Origin: Fistularia commersonii | Lineage: Eukaryota > Chordata > Actinopteri > Syngnathiformes > Fistulariidae | Reading direction: 5' to 3' | Length of the DNA stretch: 64,000 nt | NCBI GenBank assembly: GCA_037954325.1 | Contig: JBBMNZ010000055.1 | Coordinates: 619,001-683,000 of the forward strand | Shown: positions 38,298 through 54,000 of the stretch, in pieces | Layout of the letters: every line of letters begins with the position of its first letter | Position numbering within the stretch: position 1 is the stretch's first letter | Notes under the pieces: generated by a model | What the model was told of the DNA's origin: nothing | Databases searched by the model: none | What the model saw: the letters and a program-made list of their open reading frames with translations, nothing else | Made by a program: the position numbers and the translations under genes

Positions 38298-41200
38298 CGA
38301 ATGGCTATATCTTTTGAAACTGTGATGTGATTACACTAAATTTGACATATATTGTGCAAAATCATGTCCTTAACAACATATATCAACAGCAAAAACCAGC
38401 ATATTGAAATTCACAAGTGATTTCCACTGCAACTCAAAAACGCTTCAACTCGGTGAGATAAGCAGTTTTTGGACGAATGGATATATCTTTTGAACATGTG
38501 ATGGGATTACGCTGAATTTGACATATATTGTGCAGAATCATGTCCTAAACAACATATTTAACAGTAGAAACCAACTTGATGATATTCATTAGTTATTTCC
38601 ACTCCTAATCAAAAACGCTTCAACCCGATAAGATAAACACTTTTTGAACGAATGGCTATATCATTTGATCTTGTCGCTGAATTACACTGAATTTGACATA
38701 TTTTGTGCAGAATCATGTCCTAAACACATATTTCAACAGCAGAAACCAGATTATTGAAATTCATTAGTTATTTCCACTCCTACTCAAAAAATTTCAACTC
38801 GGTGAGATAAACACTTTTTTAACGAATGGCTATATCTTTTGAAAATGTACCTGGATTACACTGAATTTGACATAAATTGTACAAAATCTTGTCTTAAACA
38901 ACATATTTCAACCCGATAAGTTAAACACTTTTTGAACGAATGGCTATATCTTTTGATTTTGTCGCTGAATTACACTGAATTTGATATTAATTGTGCAGAA
39001 TCATGTCCTAAACAACATATATCAACAGCAGAAACCAGCTTGATGAAATTCATTAGTTATTTCCACTCCAACTCAAAAAAGATTCAACCTCTGTAAGATA
39101 AGCACTTTTTGACCTTATGGCTATATCTTTTGAACTTGTAGCTGGATTACACAGAATTTGACATGTATTGTGCAGAATCATGTTCTAAAGAACATATATC
39201 AACAGCAAAAACCAACTTGGTGAAATTCATAAGTTATTTCCACTCTTAATCAAAAACGCTTCAACGCGATAAGATAAACACTTTTTGAACGAATGGCTAT
39301 ATCTTTTGAACCTGTTATGGGATTACTCTAAATTTGATATATATTGTGCAGAATCATGTCCTAAACAACATATCTCACCAGCAGAAACCAGCTTGATGAA
39401 ATTCATTAGTCATTTCCACTCAAAAACAAAAAAAGCTTCAACTCAGCGAGATAAGCACTTTTTGACCTTATGGCTACATCTTTTGAACTTATAGCTGGAT
39501 TACACTGAATTTGACATATATTGTGCAGAATCATGTCCTAAACAACATATATCAACAGCAAAAACCAGCATATTGAAATTCATTAGTTATTTAAACTCCA
39601 ACTCAAAAACGCTTCAACTCGGTGATATGAGCAGTTTTCGAACGAATGGCTATATCTTTTGATCTTGTCGCTGGATTACACTGAATTTGACATATATTGT
39701 ACAGAATCATGTCCTATACAACATCAATCAACAGCAGAAAAAGGCTTGGTGAAATTCAATAGTTATTTCCTCTCTTAATCAAAAACGCTTCAACTCGATG
39801 AGATAAGAACTTTTTGAACGAATGGCTATATCTTTTGAACCTTGGATGGGATTACATAGAATTTGACATATATTGTGCAGAATCATGTCCTAAACAACAT
39901 ATTTCAACAGTAGAAACCAAATTGATGAAATTCATTAGTTATTTCCACTCCTAATCAAAAACGCTTCAACTTGGTGAGATAAGCAGTTTTTGAACTAATG
40001 GTTGTATCTTTTGAACTTGTAGCTGGATTACCCTGAATTTTACATTTTTTGTGCTGAATCATGTCCTATACAACATATTTCAACAACAGAAACCAGCTTG
40101 ATGAAATTGATTAGTTATTTCCACTCCTAATCAAAAACGTTTCAACTCCGTGAGATAAGTACTTTTTGAACGAAAGGCTATATCTTTTGATCTTGACGCT
40201 GGATTACACTGAATTTGACATATTTTGCGTAGAATCGTGTCCTAAAAAACATATTTCAACAGCAGAAACCAGCTTGATGAAATTCATTAGTTATTTCCAC
40301 TCCTAATCAAATATGCTTCAACCCGATAAGATAAACCCTTTTTGAACGAATGGCTATATCTTTTGAACCTGTGATGGGATTACACTGAATTTGACATATT
40401 TTGTGCAGAATCATGTCCTAAAAAACATATTTCAACATCAGAAACCAGGTAGATGAAATTCATTAGTTATTTCCACTCCTAATCAAAAACGCTTCAACTC
40501 GGTGAGATAAGTCCTTTTTGAACGAATGGCTATATCTTTTGAACCTGTGATGGGATTACACTGAAGTTGACATATATTGTGCAGAATGATGTCCTAAACA
40601 ACATTTGTCAACGGCAGAAACCAGCTTGATGAAATTCATTTGTTATTTCCACTCCCAATCAAATACGCTTCAAGTCGGTGAGACAAAGACTTTTTGAACG
40701 AATGGCTATATCTTTTGATCTTGACACTGGATTACACTGAATTTGACATATATTGTGCAGAATCATGTCCTAAACAACATATCTTAACAGCAGAAACCAG
40801 CTTGATGAAATTCATTAGTCATTTCCACTCAACATCAAAAACGCTTCAACTCAGTGAGATAAGCACTTTTTGACCTTATGGCTATATGTTTTGAACTTAT
40901 AGCTGGATTACACTGAATTTGACATATATTGTACAGAATCATGTCCTAAACAACATATTTCAACAGCAAAAACCAGCTTGATGAAATTCATTAGTCATTT
41001 CCACTCAACATCAAAAACGCTTCAACTCAGTGAGATAAGCACTTTTTGACCTTATGGCTATATGTTTTGAACTTATAGCTGGATTACACTGAATTTGACA
41101 TATATTGTACAGAATCATGTCCTAAACAACATATTTCAACGGCGAAAAACCAGCTTGATGAAATTCATTAGATATTTCCACTCCTAATCAAAAACGCTTC

Positions 41201-44200
41201 AACTCGGTGAGAAAAGCACTTTTTGAACGAATGGCTATATAGTTTGATCTTGTAGCTGGGTTTCACTGAATTTGACATATATATTGCAGAATCATGTCCT
41301 AAACAACATATTCCAACAATGAAAACCAGCTTGATGAAATTCATTTGTTATTTTCACTCCTAATCAAAAACGCTTCGACTCGGTGAGATGAAGACTTTTT
41401 GAACGAATGGCTATATGTTTTTAACCTGTGATGGGATTACACTGAAATTGACATATATCGTGCAGAATCATGTCCAAGACAACATATATCAACAGCAGAA
41501 ACCAGCTTGATGAAATTCATCAGTTATTTCCACTCCAACTCAAAAACAATTTAACTCGATGAGATAAGCACTTTTTTAACGAATGGCTATATCTTTTGAA
41601 CTTGCGGCTGGATTACACTGAATTTGACATTAATTTTGCAGAATCATGTACTGAACATCATATTTGAACAGCAGAAACCAGCTTGATGAAATTCATGAGT
41701 TATTTCCACTCTTAATCAAAAACGCTTCAATCCGATAAGATAAACACTTTTTGAACGAATGGCTATATCTTTTGAACATGTGATGGGATTACACTGAATT
41801 TAACATATATTGTGCAGAATCATGTCCTAAACAACATATATCACCAGCAGACACCAGCTTGATGGAATTCATTAGTTATTTCCACTCCTAATCAAAAGCG
41901 ATTTAACTCGGTAAGATAAGTGATTTTTGACCTTATGGCTATATCTTTTGATCTTGTCACTGGATTATACTGATATTGACATATATTGTGCAGAATCATG
42001 TCCTAAACAACATATATCAACGGCAAAAACCAGCATATTGAAATTCATTAGTTATTTCCACTCCAACTCAAAAACGCTTCAACTCGGTGAGATAAGCACT
42101 TTTTGAACGAATGGCTATATCTTTTGAACATGTGATGGGATCACACTGAATTTGACATATATTGTTCAGAATCATGTCCTAAACAACATATATCAACAGC
42201 AAAAACCAGCTTGATGGAATTCATTAGTTATTTCCACTCCAAATCAAAAACGCTTCAACTCCGTGAGATAAGCACTTTTTGCACGAATGGCTATATCTTT
42301 TGATCTTGTCGCTGGATCACACTGAATTTGAAATATTTAGTGCAAAATCATGTCCTAAACAACATATTTCAACAGCAGAAACCAGATTGATGAAATTCAT
42401 TAGTTATTTCGACTCCTAATCAATAACGCTTCAACTCGGTGAGAAAAGAACTTTTTTAACGAACGGCTATATCTTTTGAAAATGTACCTGGATTGCACTG
42501 AATTTTACATAAATTGTACAAAATCTTGTCCTAAACAACATATTTCAACCCGATAAGATAAACACTTTTTGAACGAATGGCTATATCTTTTGATCTTGTC
42601 GCTGAATTACACTGAATTTGTCATATTTTGTGCAGAATATTGTCCTAAACAACATATTTCAACAGCAGAAACCAGATTAATGAAATTCATTAGTTATTTC
42701 CACTCCTAATCAATAACGCTTCAACTCGGTGAGAAAAGCACTTTTTTAACGAATGGCTATATATTTTGATCTTGTAGCTGGGTTACACTGAATTTGACAT
42801 ATATTGTGCAGAATCATGTCCTAAACAAGATATTTCAACAGCAGAAACCGGCTTGATGGAATTCATTAGTTATTTCCACTACTAGTCAAAAACGCTTCAA
42901 GTCAGTGATATAAGAACTTTTCGAACGAATGGCTATATCTTTTGAATTTGTACCTGGATTACATTGAATTTGACATATTTTGTGCAGAATCATGTCCTAA
43001 ACAACATATTTCCACAGCAGAAACCAGCTTAATGAAATTCATTTTTTTATTTCCACTCCTAATCAAAAACGCCTCAACTCAGTGAGATGAAGACTTTTTG
43101 AACGAATGGCTATATCTTTTGAACCTGTGATGGGATTACACTGAGATTGACATATATTGTGCAGAATCATGTCCTAAACAACATATATCAACAGCAGAAA
43201 CCAGCTTGATGAAATTCATTAGTTATTTCCACTCTTAATCAAAAATGATTAAACCCGATGAGACAAGCACTTTTAGAAGGAATGGCTATATCTTTTGAAA
43301 CTGTGATGGGATTACTCTAAATTTGATATATATTGTGCAGAATCATGTCCTAAACAACATATATCAACAGCAGAAACCAGCTTGATGAAATTCATTAGTT
43401 ATTTCCACTCCAACTCAAAAAAGATTTAACGTCTGTAAGATAAGCACTTTTTGACCTTATGGCTATATCTTTTGAACTTGTAGCTGGATTACACTGAATT
43501 TGACATATATTGTGCAGAATCATGTCCTAAACAACATATATCAACAGCAAAAACCAGCATATTGAAATTCATTAGTTATTTCAACTCCAACTCAAAAACG
43601 CTTCAACTCGGTGATATGAGCAGTTTTCGAACGAATGGCTATATCTTTTGATCTTGTGGGAGGATTACACTGAATTTGACATATATTGTACAGAATCATG
43701 TCCTATACAACATCTATCAACAGCAGAAAAAGGCTTGTTGAAATTCAATAGTTATTTCCTCTCTTAATCAAAAACGCTTCAACTCGATGAGATAAGAACT
43801 TTTTGAACGAATGGCTATATCTTTTGAACCTTGGATGGGATTACATAGAATTTGACATATATTGTGCAGAATCATGTCCTAAACAACATATTTCAACAGT
43901 AGAAACCAAATTGATGAAATTCATTAGTTATTTCCACTCCTAATCAAAAACGCTTCAACTCGGTGAGATAAGCAGTTTTTGAACTAATGGTTGTATCTTT
44001 TGAACTTGTAGCTGGATTACCCTGAATTTTACATTTTTTGTGCTGAATCATGTCCTATACAACATATTTCAACAACAGAAACCAGCTTGATGAAATTGAT
44101 TAGTTATTTCCACTCCTAATCAAAAACGCTTCAACTCCGTGAGATAAGTACTTTTTGAACGAAAGGCTATATCTTTTGATCTTGACGCTGGATGACACTG

Positions 44201-46386
44201 AATTTGACATATTTTGCGTAGAATCGTGTCCTAAAAAACATATTTCAACAGCAGAAACCAGCTTGATGAAATTCATTAGTTATTTCCACTCCTAATCAAA
44301 TATGCTTCAACCCGATAAGATAAACCCTTTTTGAACGAATGGCTATATCTTTTGAACCTGTGATGGGATTACACTTAATTTGACATATTTTGTGCAGAAT
44401 CATGTCCTAAACAACATATCTTAACAGCAGAAACCAGCTTGATGAAATTCATTAGTCATTTCCACTCAACATCAAAAACGCTTCAACTCAGTGAGATAAG
44501 CACTTTTTGACCTTATGGCTATATGTTTTGAACTTATAGCTGGATTACACTGAATTTGACATATATTGTACAGAATCATGTCCTAAACAACATATTTCAA
44601 CGGCGAAAAACCAGCTTGATGAAATTCATTAGATATTTCCACTCCTAATCAAAAACGCTTCAACTCGGTGAGAAAAGCACTTTTTGAACGAATGGCTATA
44701 TAGTTTGATCTTGTAGCTGGGTTTCACTGAATTTGACATATATATTGCAGAATCATGTCCTAAACAACATATTCCAACAATGAAAACCAGCTTGATGAAA
44801 TTCATTTGTTATTTTCACTCCTAATCAAAAACGCTTCGACTCGGTGAGATGAAGACTTTTTGAACGAATGGCTATATGTTTTTAACCTGTGATGGGATTA
44901 CACTGAAATTGACATATATCGTGCAGAATCATGTCCAAGACAACATATATCAACAGCAGAAACCAGCTTGATGAAATTCATCAGTTATTTCCACTCCAAC
45001 TCAAAAACAATTTAACTCGATGAGATAAGCACTTTTTTAACGAATGGCTATATCTTTTGAACTTGCGGCTGGATTACACTGAATTTGACATTAATTGTGC
45101 AGAATCATGTACTGAACATCATATTTGAACAGCAGAAACCAGCTTGATGAAATTCATGAGTTATTTCCACTCTTAATCAAAAACGCTTCAATCCGATAAG
45201 ATAAACACTTTTTGAACGAATGGCTATATCTTTTGAACATGTGATGGGATTACACTGAATTTAACATATATTGTGCAGAATCATGTCCTATACAACATAT
45301 ATCACCAGCAGACACCAGCTTGATGAAATTCAATAGTTATTTCCACTCCTAATCAAAAATGATTTAACTCGGTAAGATAAGTACTTTTTGACCTTATGGC
45401 TATATCTTTTGATCTTGTCGCTGGATTATACTGATATTGACATATATTGTGCAGAATCATGTCCTAAACAACATATATCAACAGCAAAAACCAGCATATT
45501 GAAATTCATTAGTTATTTCCACTCCAACTCAAAAACGCCTCAACTCGGTGACATAAGCAGTTTTTGAACGAATGGCTATATCTTTTGAACATGTGATGGG
45601 ATCACACTGAATTTGACATATATTGTTCAGAATCATGTCCTAAACAACATACTTCAACAGCAGAAACCAGCTTGATGGAATTCATTAGTTATTTCCACTC
45701 CAAATCAAAAACGCTTCAACTCCGTGAGATAAGCACTTTTTGCACGAATGGCTATATCTTTTGATCTTGTCGCTGGATTACACTGAAGTTGACATATTTT
45801 TTGCAGAATCATGTCCTAAACAACATATTTCAACAACAGAAACCAGATTAATGAAATTCATTAGTTATTTCCACTCCTGACCAAAAACGCTTCAACTCGG
45901 TGAGATAAGCACTTTTTTAACGAATGGCTATATCTTTTGAAAATGTACCTGGATTGCACTGAATTTTACATAAATTGTACAAAATCTTGTCCTAAACAAC
46001 ATATTTCAACCCGATAAGATAAACACTTTTTGAACGAATGGCTATATCTTTTGATTTTGTCGCTGAATTACACTGAATTTGACATATTTTGTGCAGAATA
46101 TTGTCCTAAACAACAGATTTCAACAGCAGAAACCAGAATGACGAAATCCATTAGTTATTTCCACTCCTGATCAAAAACGCTTCAATTCGGTGAGAAAAGC
46201 AGTTTTTGACCTTATGGATACATCTTTTGAACTTGTGGCTGGTTTAACATGAATTTGACATATATTGTGCAGAATCATGTCCTTATCAACATATATCAAC
46301 AGCAAAAACCAAATTGGTGAAATTCATTAGTCATTTCCACTCTTAATCAAAAACGCTTCAACGCGATAAGATATGCACTTTTTGAA
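38298..46386 (+). repeat. Higher-order unit 4 (8,089 bp, 47 monomers, no LTR)
   Basis: It starts at the same point where units 2 and 3 start, after a GCGATAAGATATGCAC monomer. Instead of the LTR module it enters a different module marked by GAAACTGTGATGTGATTACAC (38298 to about 39820). It then follows the GAACCTTGGATGGG path as in unit 1 from 15407. At about 41821 it switches from the monomer equivalent to 17244 of unit 1 to that equivalent to 13431. These are the 3813-bp-spaced paralogues, so a block is replayed. It then carries the same 352-bp deletion as unit 3 (at 44395). A 176-bp monomer is duplicated near 40800-41120. Truncated monomers lie at 38907, 42544 and 46005. The open frame at 39285-39494 is a chance reading. 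Confidence 0.8.
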
Positions 46387-49300
46387 CGAATGGCTATATC
46401 TTTTGAAACTGTGATGTGATTACACTAAATTTGACATATATTGTGCAAAATCATGTCCTTAACAACATATATCAACAGCAAAAACCAGCATATTGAAATT
46501 CACAAGTGATTTCCACTGCAACTCAAAAACGCTTCAACTCGGTGAGATAAGCAGTTTTTGGACGAATGGATATATCTTTTGAACATGTGATGGGATTACG
46601 CTGAATTTGACATATATTGTGCAGAATCATGTCCTAAACAACATATTTAACAGTAGAAACCAACTTGATGATATTCATTAGTTATTTCCACTCCTAATCA
46701 AAAACGCTTCAACCCGATAAGATAAACACTTTTTGAACGAATGGCTATATCATTTGATCTTGTCGCTGAATTACACTGAATTTGACATATTTTGTGCAGA
46801 ATCATGTCCTAAACACATATTTCAACAGCAGAAACCAGATTATTGAAATTCATTAGTTATTTCCACTCCTACTCAAAAACATTTCAACTCGGTGAGATAA
46901 ACACTTTTTTAACGAATGGCTATATCTTTTGAAAATGTACCTGGATTACACTGAATTTGACATAAATTGTACAAAATCTTGTCTTAAACAACATATTTCA
47001 ACCCGATAAGTTAAACACTTTTTGAACGAATGGCTATATCTTTTGATTTTGTCGCTGAATTACACTGAATTTGATATTAATTGTGCAGAATCATGTCCTA
47101 AACAACATATATCAACAGCAGAAACCAGCTTGATGAAATTCATTAGTTATTTCCACTCCAACTCAAAAAAGATTCAACCTCTGTAAGATAAGCACTTTTT
47201 GACCTTATGGCTATATCTTTTGAACTTGTAGCTGGATTACACAGAATTTGACATGTATTGTGCAGAATCATGTTCTAAAGAACATATATCAACAGCAAAA
47301 ACCAACTTGGTGAAATTCATAAGTTATTTCCACTCTTAATCAAAAACGCTTCAACCCGATAAGATAAGCACTTTTTGAACGAATGGCTATATCTTTTGAA
47401 CCTGTTATGGGATTACTCTAAATTTGATATATATTGTGCAGAATCATGTCCTAAACAACATATCTCACCAGCAGAAACCAGCTTGATGAAATTCATTAGT
47501 CATTTCCACTCAAAAACAAAAAAAGCTTCAACTCAGCGAGATAAGCACTTTTTGACCTTATGGCTACATCTTTTGAACTTATAGCTGGATTACACTGAAT
47601 TTGACATATATTGTGCAGAATCATGTCCTAAACAACATATATCAACAGCAAAAACGAGCATATTGAAATTCATTAGTTATTTAAACTCCAACTCAAAAAC
47701 GCTTCAACTCGGTGATATGAGCAGTTTTCGAACGAATGGCTATATCTTTTGATCTTGTCGCTGGATTACACTGAATTTGACATATATTGTACAGAATCAT
47801 GTCCTATACAACATCAATCAACAGCAGAAAAAGGCTTGGTGAAATTCAATAGTTATTTCCTCTCTTAATCAAAAACGCTTCAACTCGATGAGATAAGAAC
47901 TTTTTGAACGAATGGCTATATCTTTTGAACCTTGGATGGGATTACATAGAATTTGACATATATTGTGCAGAATCATGTCCTAAACAACATATTTCAACAG
48001 TAGAAACCAAATTGATGAAATTCATTAGTTATTTCCACTCCTAATCAAAAACGCTTCAACTTGGTGAGATAAGCAGTTTTTGAACTAATGGTTGTATCTT
48101 TTGAACTTGTAGCTGGATTACCCTGAATTTTACATTTTTTGTGCTGAATCATGTCCTATACAACATATTTCAACAACAGAAACCAGCTTGATGAAATTGA
48201 TTAGTTATTTCCACTCCTAATCAAAAACGTTTCAACTCCGTGAGATAAGTACTTTTTGAACGAAAGGCTATATCTTTTGATCTTGACGCTGGATTACACT
48301 GAATTTGACATATTTTGCGTAGAATCGTGTCCTAAAAAACATATTTCAACAGCAGAAACCAGCTTGATGAAATTCATTAGTTATTTCCACTCCTAATCAA
48401 ATATGCTTCAACCCGATAAGATAAACCCTTTTTGAACGAATGGCTATATCTTTTGAACCTGTGATGGGATTACACTGAATTTGACATATTTTGTGCAGAA
48501 TCATGTCCTAAAAAACATATTTCAACATCAGAAACCAGGTAGATGAAATTCATTAGTTATTTCCACTCCTAATCAAAAACGCTTCAACTCGGTGAGATAA
48601 GTCCTTTTTGAACGAATGGCTATATCTTTTGAACCTGTGATGGGATTACACTGAAGTTGACATATATTGTGCAGAATGATGTCCTAAACAACATTTGTCA
48701 ACGGCAGAAACCAGCTTGATGAAATTCATTTGTTATTTCCACTCCCAATCAAATACGCTTCAAGTCGGTGAGACAAAGACTTTTTGAACGAATGGCTATT
48801 ACTTTTGATCTTGACACTGGATTACACTGAATTTGACATATATTGTGCAGAATCATGTACTAAACAACATATCTTAACAGCAGAAACCAGCTTGATGAAA
48901 TTCATTAGTCATTTCCACTCAACATCAAAAACGCTTCAACTCAGTGAGATAAGCACTTTTTGACCTTATGGCTATATGTTTTGAACTTATAGCTGGATTA
49001 CACTGAATTTGACATATATTGTACAGAATCATGTCCTAAACAACATATTTCAACAGCAAAAACCAGCTTGATGAAATTCATTAGTCATTTCCACTCAACA
49101 TCAAAAACGCTTCAACTCAGTGAGATAAGCACTTTTTGACCTTATGGCTATATGTTTTGAACTTATAGCTGGATTACACTGAATTTGACATATATTGTAC
49201 AGAATCATGTCCTAAACAACATATTTCAACGGCGAAAAACCAGCTTGATGAAATTCATTAGATATTTCCACTCCTAATCAAAAACGCTTCAACTCGGTGA

Positions 49301-51015
49301 GAAAAGCACTTTTTGAACGAATGGCTATATAGTTTGATCTTGTAGCTGGGTTTCACTGAATTTGACATATATATTGCAGAATCATGTCCTAAACAACATA
49401 TTCCAACAATGAAAACCAGCTTGATGAAATTCATTTGTTATTTTCACTCCTAATCAAAAACGCTTCGACTCGGTGAGATGAAGACTTTTTGAACGAATGG
49501 CTATATGTTTTTAACCTGTGATGGGATTACACTGAAATTGACATATATCGTGCAGAATCATGTCCAAGACAACATATATCAACAGCAGAAACCAGCTTGA
49601 TGAAATTCATCAGTTATTTCCACTCCAACTCAAAAACAATTTAACTCGATGAGATAAGCACTTTTTTAACGAATGGCTATATCTTTTGAACTTGCGGCTG
49701 GATTACACTGAATTTGACATTAATTTTGCAGAATCATGTACTGAACATCATATTTGAACAGCAGAAACCAGCTTGATGAAATTCATGAGTTATTTCCACT
49801 CTTAATCAAAAACGCTTCAATCCGATAAGATAAACACTTTTTGAACGAATGGCTATATCTTTTGAACATGTGATGGGATTACACTGAATTTAACATATAT
49901 TGTGCAGAATCATGTCCTATACAACATACATCACCAGCAGACACCAGCTTGATGAAATTCAATAGTTATTTCCACTCCTAATCAAAAATGATTTAACTCG
50001 GTGAGATAAGTACTTTTTGACCTTATGGCTATATCTTTTGATCTTGTCGCTGGATTATACTGATATTGACATATATTGTGCAGAATCATGTCCTAAACAA
50101 CATATATCAACAGCAAAAACCAGCATATTGAAATTCATTAGTTATTTCCACTCCAACTCAAAAACGCCTCAACTCGGTGACATAAGCAGTTTTTGAACGA
50201 ATGGCTATATCTTTTGAACATGTGATGGGATCACACTGAATTTGACATATATTGTTCAGAATCATGTCCTAAACAACATATATTAACAGCAGAAACCAGC
50301 TTGATGGAATTCATTAGTTATTTCCACTCCAAATCAAAAACGCTTCAACTCCGTGAGATAAGCACTTTTTGCACGAATGGCTATATCTTTTGATCTTGTC
50401 GCTGGATTACACTGAATTTGACATATTTTTAGCAGAATCATGTCCTAAACAACATATTTCAACAACAGAAACCAGATTAATGAAATTCATTAGTTATTTC
50501 CACTCCTGACCAAAAACGCTTCAACTCGGTGAGATAAGCACTTTTTTAACGAATGGCTATATCTTTTGAAAATGTACCTGGATTGCACTGAATTTTACAT
50601 AAATTGTACAAAATCTTGTCCTAAACAACATATTTCAACCCGATAAGATAAACACTTTTTGAACGAATGGCTATATCTTTTGATTTTGTCGCTGAATTAC
50701 ACTGAATTTGACATATTTTGTGCAGAATATTGTCCTAAACAACAGATTTCAACAGCAGAAACCAGAATGACGAAATCCATTAGTTATTTCCACTCCTGAT
50801 CAAAAACGCTTCAATTCGGTGAGAAAAGCAGTTTTTGACCTTATGGATACATCTTTTGAACTTGTGGCTGGATTAACATGAATTTGACATATATTGTGCA
50901 GAATCATGTCCTTATCAACATATATCAACAGCAAAAACCAAATTGGTGAAATTCATTAGTTATTTCCACTCTTAATCAAAAACGCTTCAACGCGATAAGA
51001 TATGCACTTTTTGAA
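46387..51015 (+). repeat. Higher-order unit 5 (4,629 bp, 27 monomers, no LTR)
   Basis: Matches unit 4 at an offset of 8089-8090 up to about 49915; the same variant AACGAATGGC reading at 39285 recurs at 47375. Where unit 4 jumps back to replay 3813 bp, unit 5 goes straight on. The lengths agree: 4629 + 3813 - 352 is 8090, within one base of unit 4. With two truncated monomers corrected (46997, 50634) the unit is 27 monomers. It includes its own copy of the 176-bp duplication near 48890-49210. Confidence 0.8.
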
Positions 51016-54000
51016 CGAATGGCTATATCTTTTGAAACTGTGATGTGATTACACTAAATTTGACATATATTGTGCAAAATCATGTCCTTAACAACATATA
51101 TCAACAGCAAAAACCAGCATATTGAAATTCATAAGTTATTTCCACTGCAACTCAAAAACGCTTCAACTCGGTGAGATAAGCAGTTTTTGGACGAATGGAT
51201 ATATCTTTTGAACATGTGATGGGATTACGCTGAATTTGACATATATTGTGCAGAATCATGTCCTAAAAAACATTTTTAACAGTAGAAACCAACTTGATGA
51301 TATTCATTAGTTATTTCCACTCCTAATCAAAAACGCTTCAACCCGATAAGATAAACACTTTTTGAACGAATGGCTATATCATTTGATCTTGTCGCTGAAT
51401 TACACTGAATTTGACATATTTTGTGCAGAATCATGTCCTAAACACATATTTCAACAGCAGAAACCAGATTATTGAAATTCATTAGTTATTTCCACTCCTA
51501 CTCAAAAACATTTCAACTCGGTGAGATAAGCACTTTTTTAACGAATGGCTATATCTTTTGAAAATGTACCTGGATTACACTGAATTTGACATAAATTGTA
51601 CAAAATCTTGTCTTAAACAACATATTTCAACCCGATAAGATAAACACTTTTTGAACGAATGGCTATATCTTTTGATTTTGTCGCTGAATTACACTGAATT
51701 TGATATTAATTGTGCAGAATCATGTTCTCAACAACATATATCAACAACAAAAACCAGCATATTGAAATTCATTAGTTATTTCCACTCCAACTCAAAAACG
51801 CTTCAACTCGGTGAGACAAGCACTTTTTGAACGAATCGCTATATCTTTTGACTTGTAGCTGGATTACACTGAATTTGACATATATTGTGCAGAATCCTGC
51901 TCTAAACAACATTATTCAACGGTAAAAACCAGCTTGATGAAATCCATTAGATATTTCCACTCCTAATCAAAAACGCTTCAACTCAGTGAGATAAGCACTT
52001 TTTGAACGGATGGCTATATCTTTTGAACTTGTAGCTGGATTACACTGAATTTGATATTAATTGTGCAGAATCATGTTCTAAATAACATATTCCACCGGCA
52101 AAAATCAGCTTGATAAAGCCATTAGTTATTTCCACTCCTAATCAAAAACGATTTAACTCGGTAAGATAAGCACTTTTTGACCTTAAGGCTATATCTTTTG
52201 AACTTGTAGCTGGATTACACTGAATTTGACATATATTGTGCAAAATCATTTCCTAAACAACAAATTTCAACAGCAGAAACCATCTTGATGAAATTCATTA
52301 GTCATTTCCACTCAAAATCAAAAACGCTTCAACTCAGAGAGATAAAGACTTTTTGATCTTATGGCTATATCTTTTGAATTTATAGCTGGATTACACTGAA
52401 TTCGACATATATAGTGCAGAATCATGTCCTAAACAACACATATCAACAGCAAAAAACCAGCATATTGTAATTCATTAGTAATTTCCACTCCAACTCAAAA
52501 ACGCTTCAACTCGGTGAGATAAGCAGTTTTTGAACGAATGGCTATATGTTTTGATCTTGTCGCTGGATTACACTTAATTTGACATATATTGTGCAGAATC
52601 ATGTCCTAAACAACATATATCAACAGCAGAAACCAGCATGATGACATTCATTAGTTATTTCCACTCCAACTCAAAAAAGATTTAACCTTGGTAAGAAAAG
52701 CACTTTTTGAACGAATGGCTATATCTTTTGAACTTGTAGCTGGATTACACAGAATTTGACATATATTGTGCAGAATCATGTCCTAAACAACATGTTTCAA
52801 CAGTAGAAACCAACTTGATGAAATTCATTAGTTATTTCCACTCCTAATCAAAAACGCTTCAACTCGGTAAGATCAGCACTTTTTGAACGAATGGCTATAT
52901 ATTTTGAACTTGAAGCTGGATTATACTGAATTTGACATATTTTGTGCTGATTCATGTCCTTTACAACATATTTCAAAAGCAGAAACCAGCTTGATGAAAT
53001 TCATTAGTTTTTTCCACTCCAACTCAAAAACGATTTAACTCGGAAAGATAAGCACTTTTTGACCCTAAGGCTATAACTTTTGATCTTGACGCTGGATTAC
53101 ACTGAATTTGACATATATTGTGCAGAATCATGTCCTAAACAACATATCTTAACAGCAGAAACCAGCTTGATGAAATTCATTAGTCATTTCCACTCAACAT
53201 CAAAAACGCTTCAACTCAGTGAGATAAGCACTTTTTGACCTTATGGCTATATGTTTTGAACTTATAGCTGGATTACACTGAATTTGACATATATTGTACA
53301 GAATCATGTCCTAAACAACATATTTCAACAGCAAAAACCAGCTTGATGAAATTCATTAGTCATTTCCACTCAAAATCAAAAACGCTTCAACTCTGTGATA
53401 TAAGCACTTTTTGAACCAATGGCTATATCTTTTGAACTTGTAGCTGGATTACACTGAATTTGAAATATATTGTGCTAAATCATGTTCCAAACAACATATT
53501 TCAATGGCGAAAAACCAGCTTGATGAAATTCATTAGATATTTCCACTCCTAATCAAAAACGCTTCAACTCGGTGAGAAAAGCACTTTTTGAACGAATGGC
53601 TATATAGTTTGATCTTGTAGCTGGGTTTCACTGAATTTGACATATATATTGCAGAATCATGTCCTAAACAACATATTCCAACAATAAAAACCAGCTTGAT
53701 GAAATTCATTTGTTATTTTCACTCCTAATCAAAAACGCTTCGACTCGGTGAGATGAAGACTTTTTGAACGAATGGCTATATGTTTTTAACCTGTGATGGG
53801 ATTACACTGAAATTGACATATATCGTGCAGAATCATGTCCAAGACAACATATATCAACAGCAGAAACCAGCTTGATGAAATTCATCAGTTATTTCCACTC
53901 CAACTCAAAAACAATTTAACTCGATGAGATAAGCACTTTTTTAACGAATGGCTATATCTTTTGATCTTGTCGCTGGATTACACTGAATTTGACATATTTT

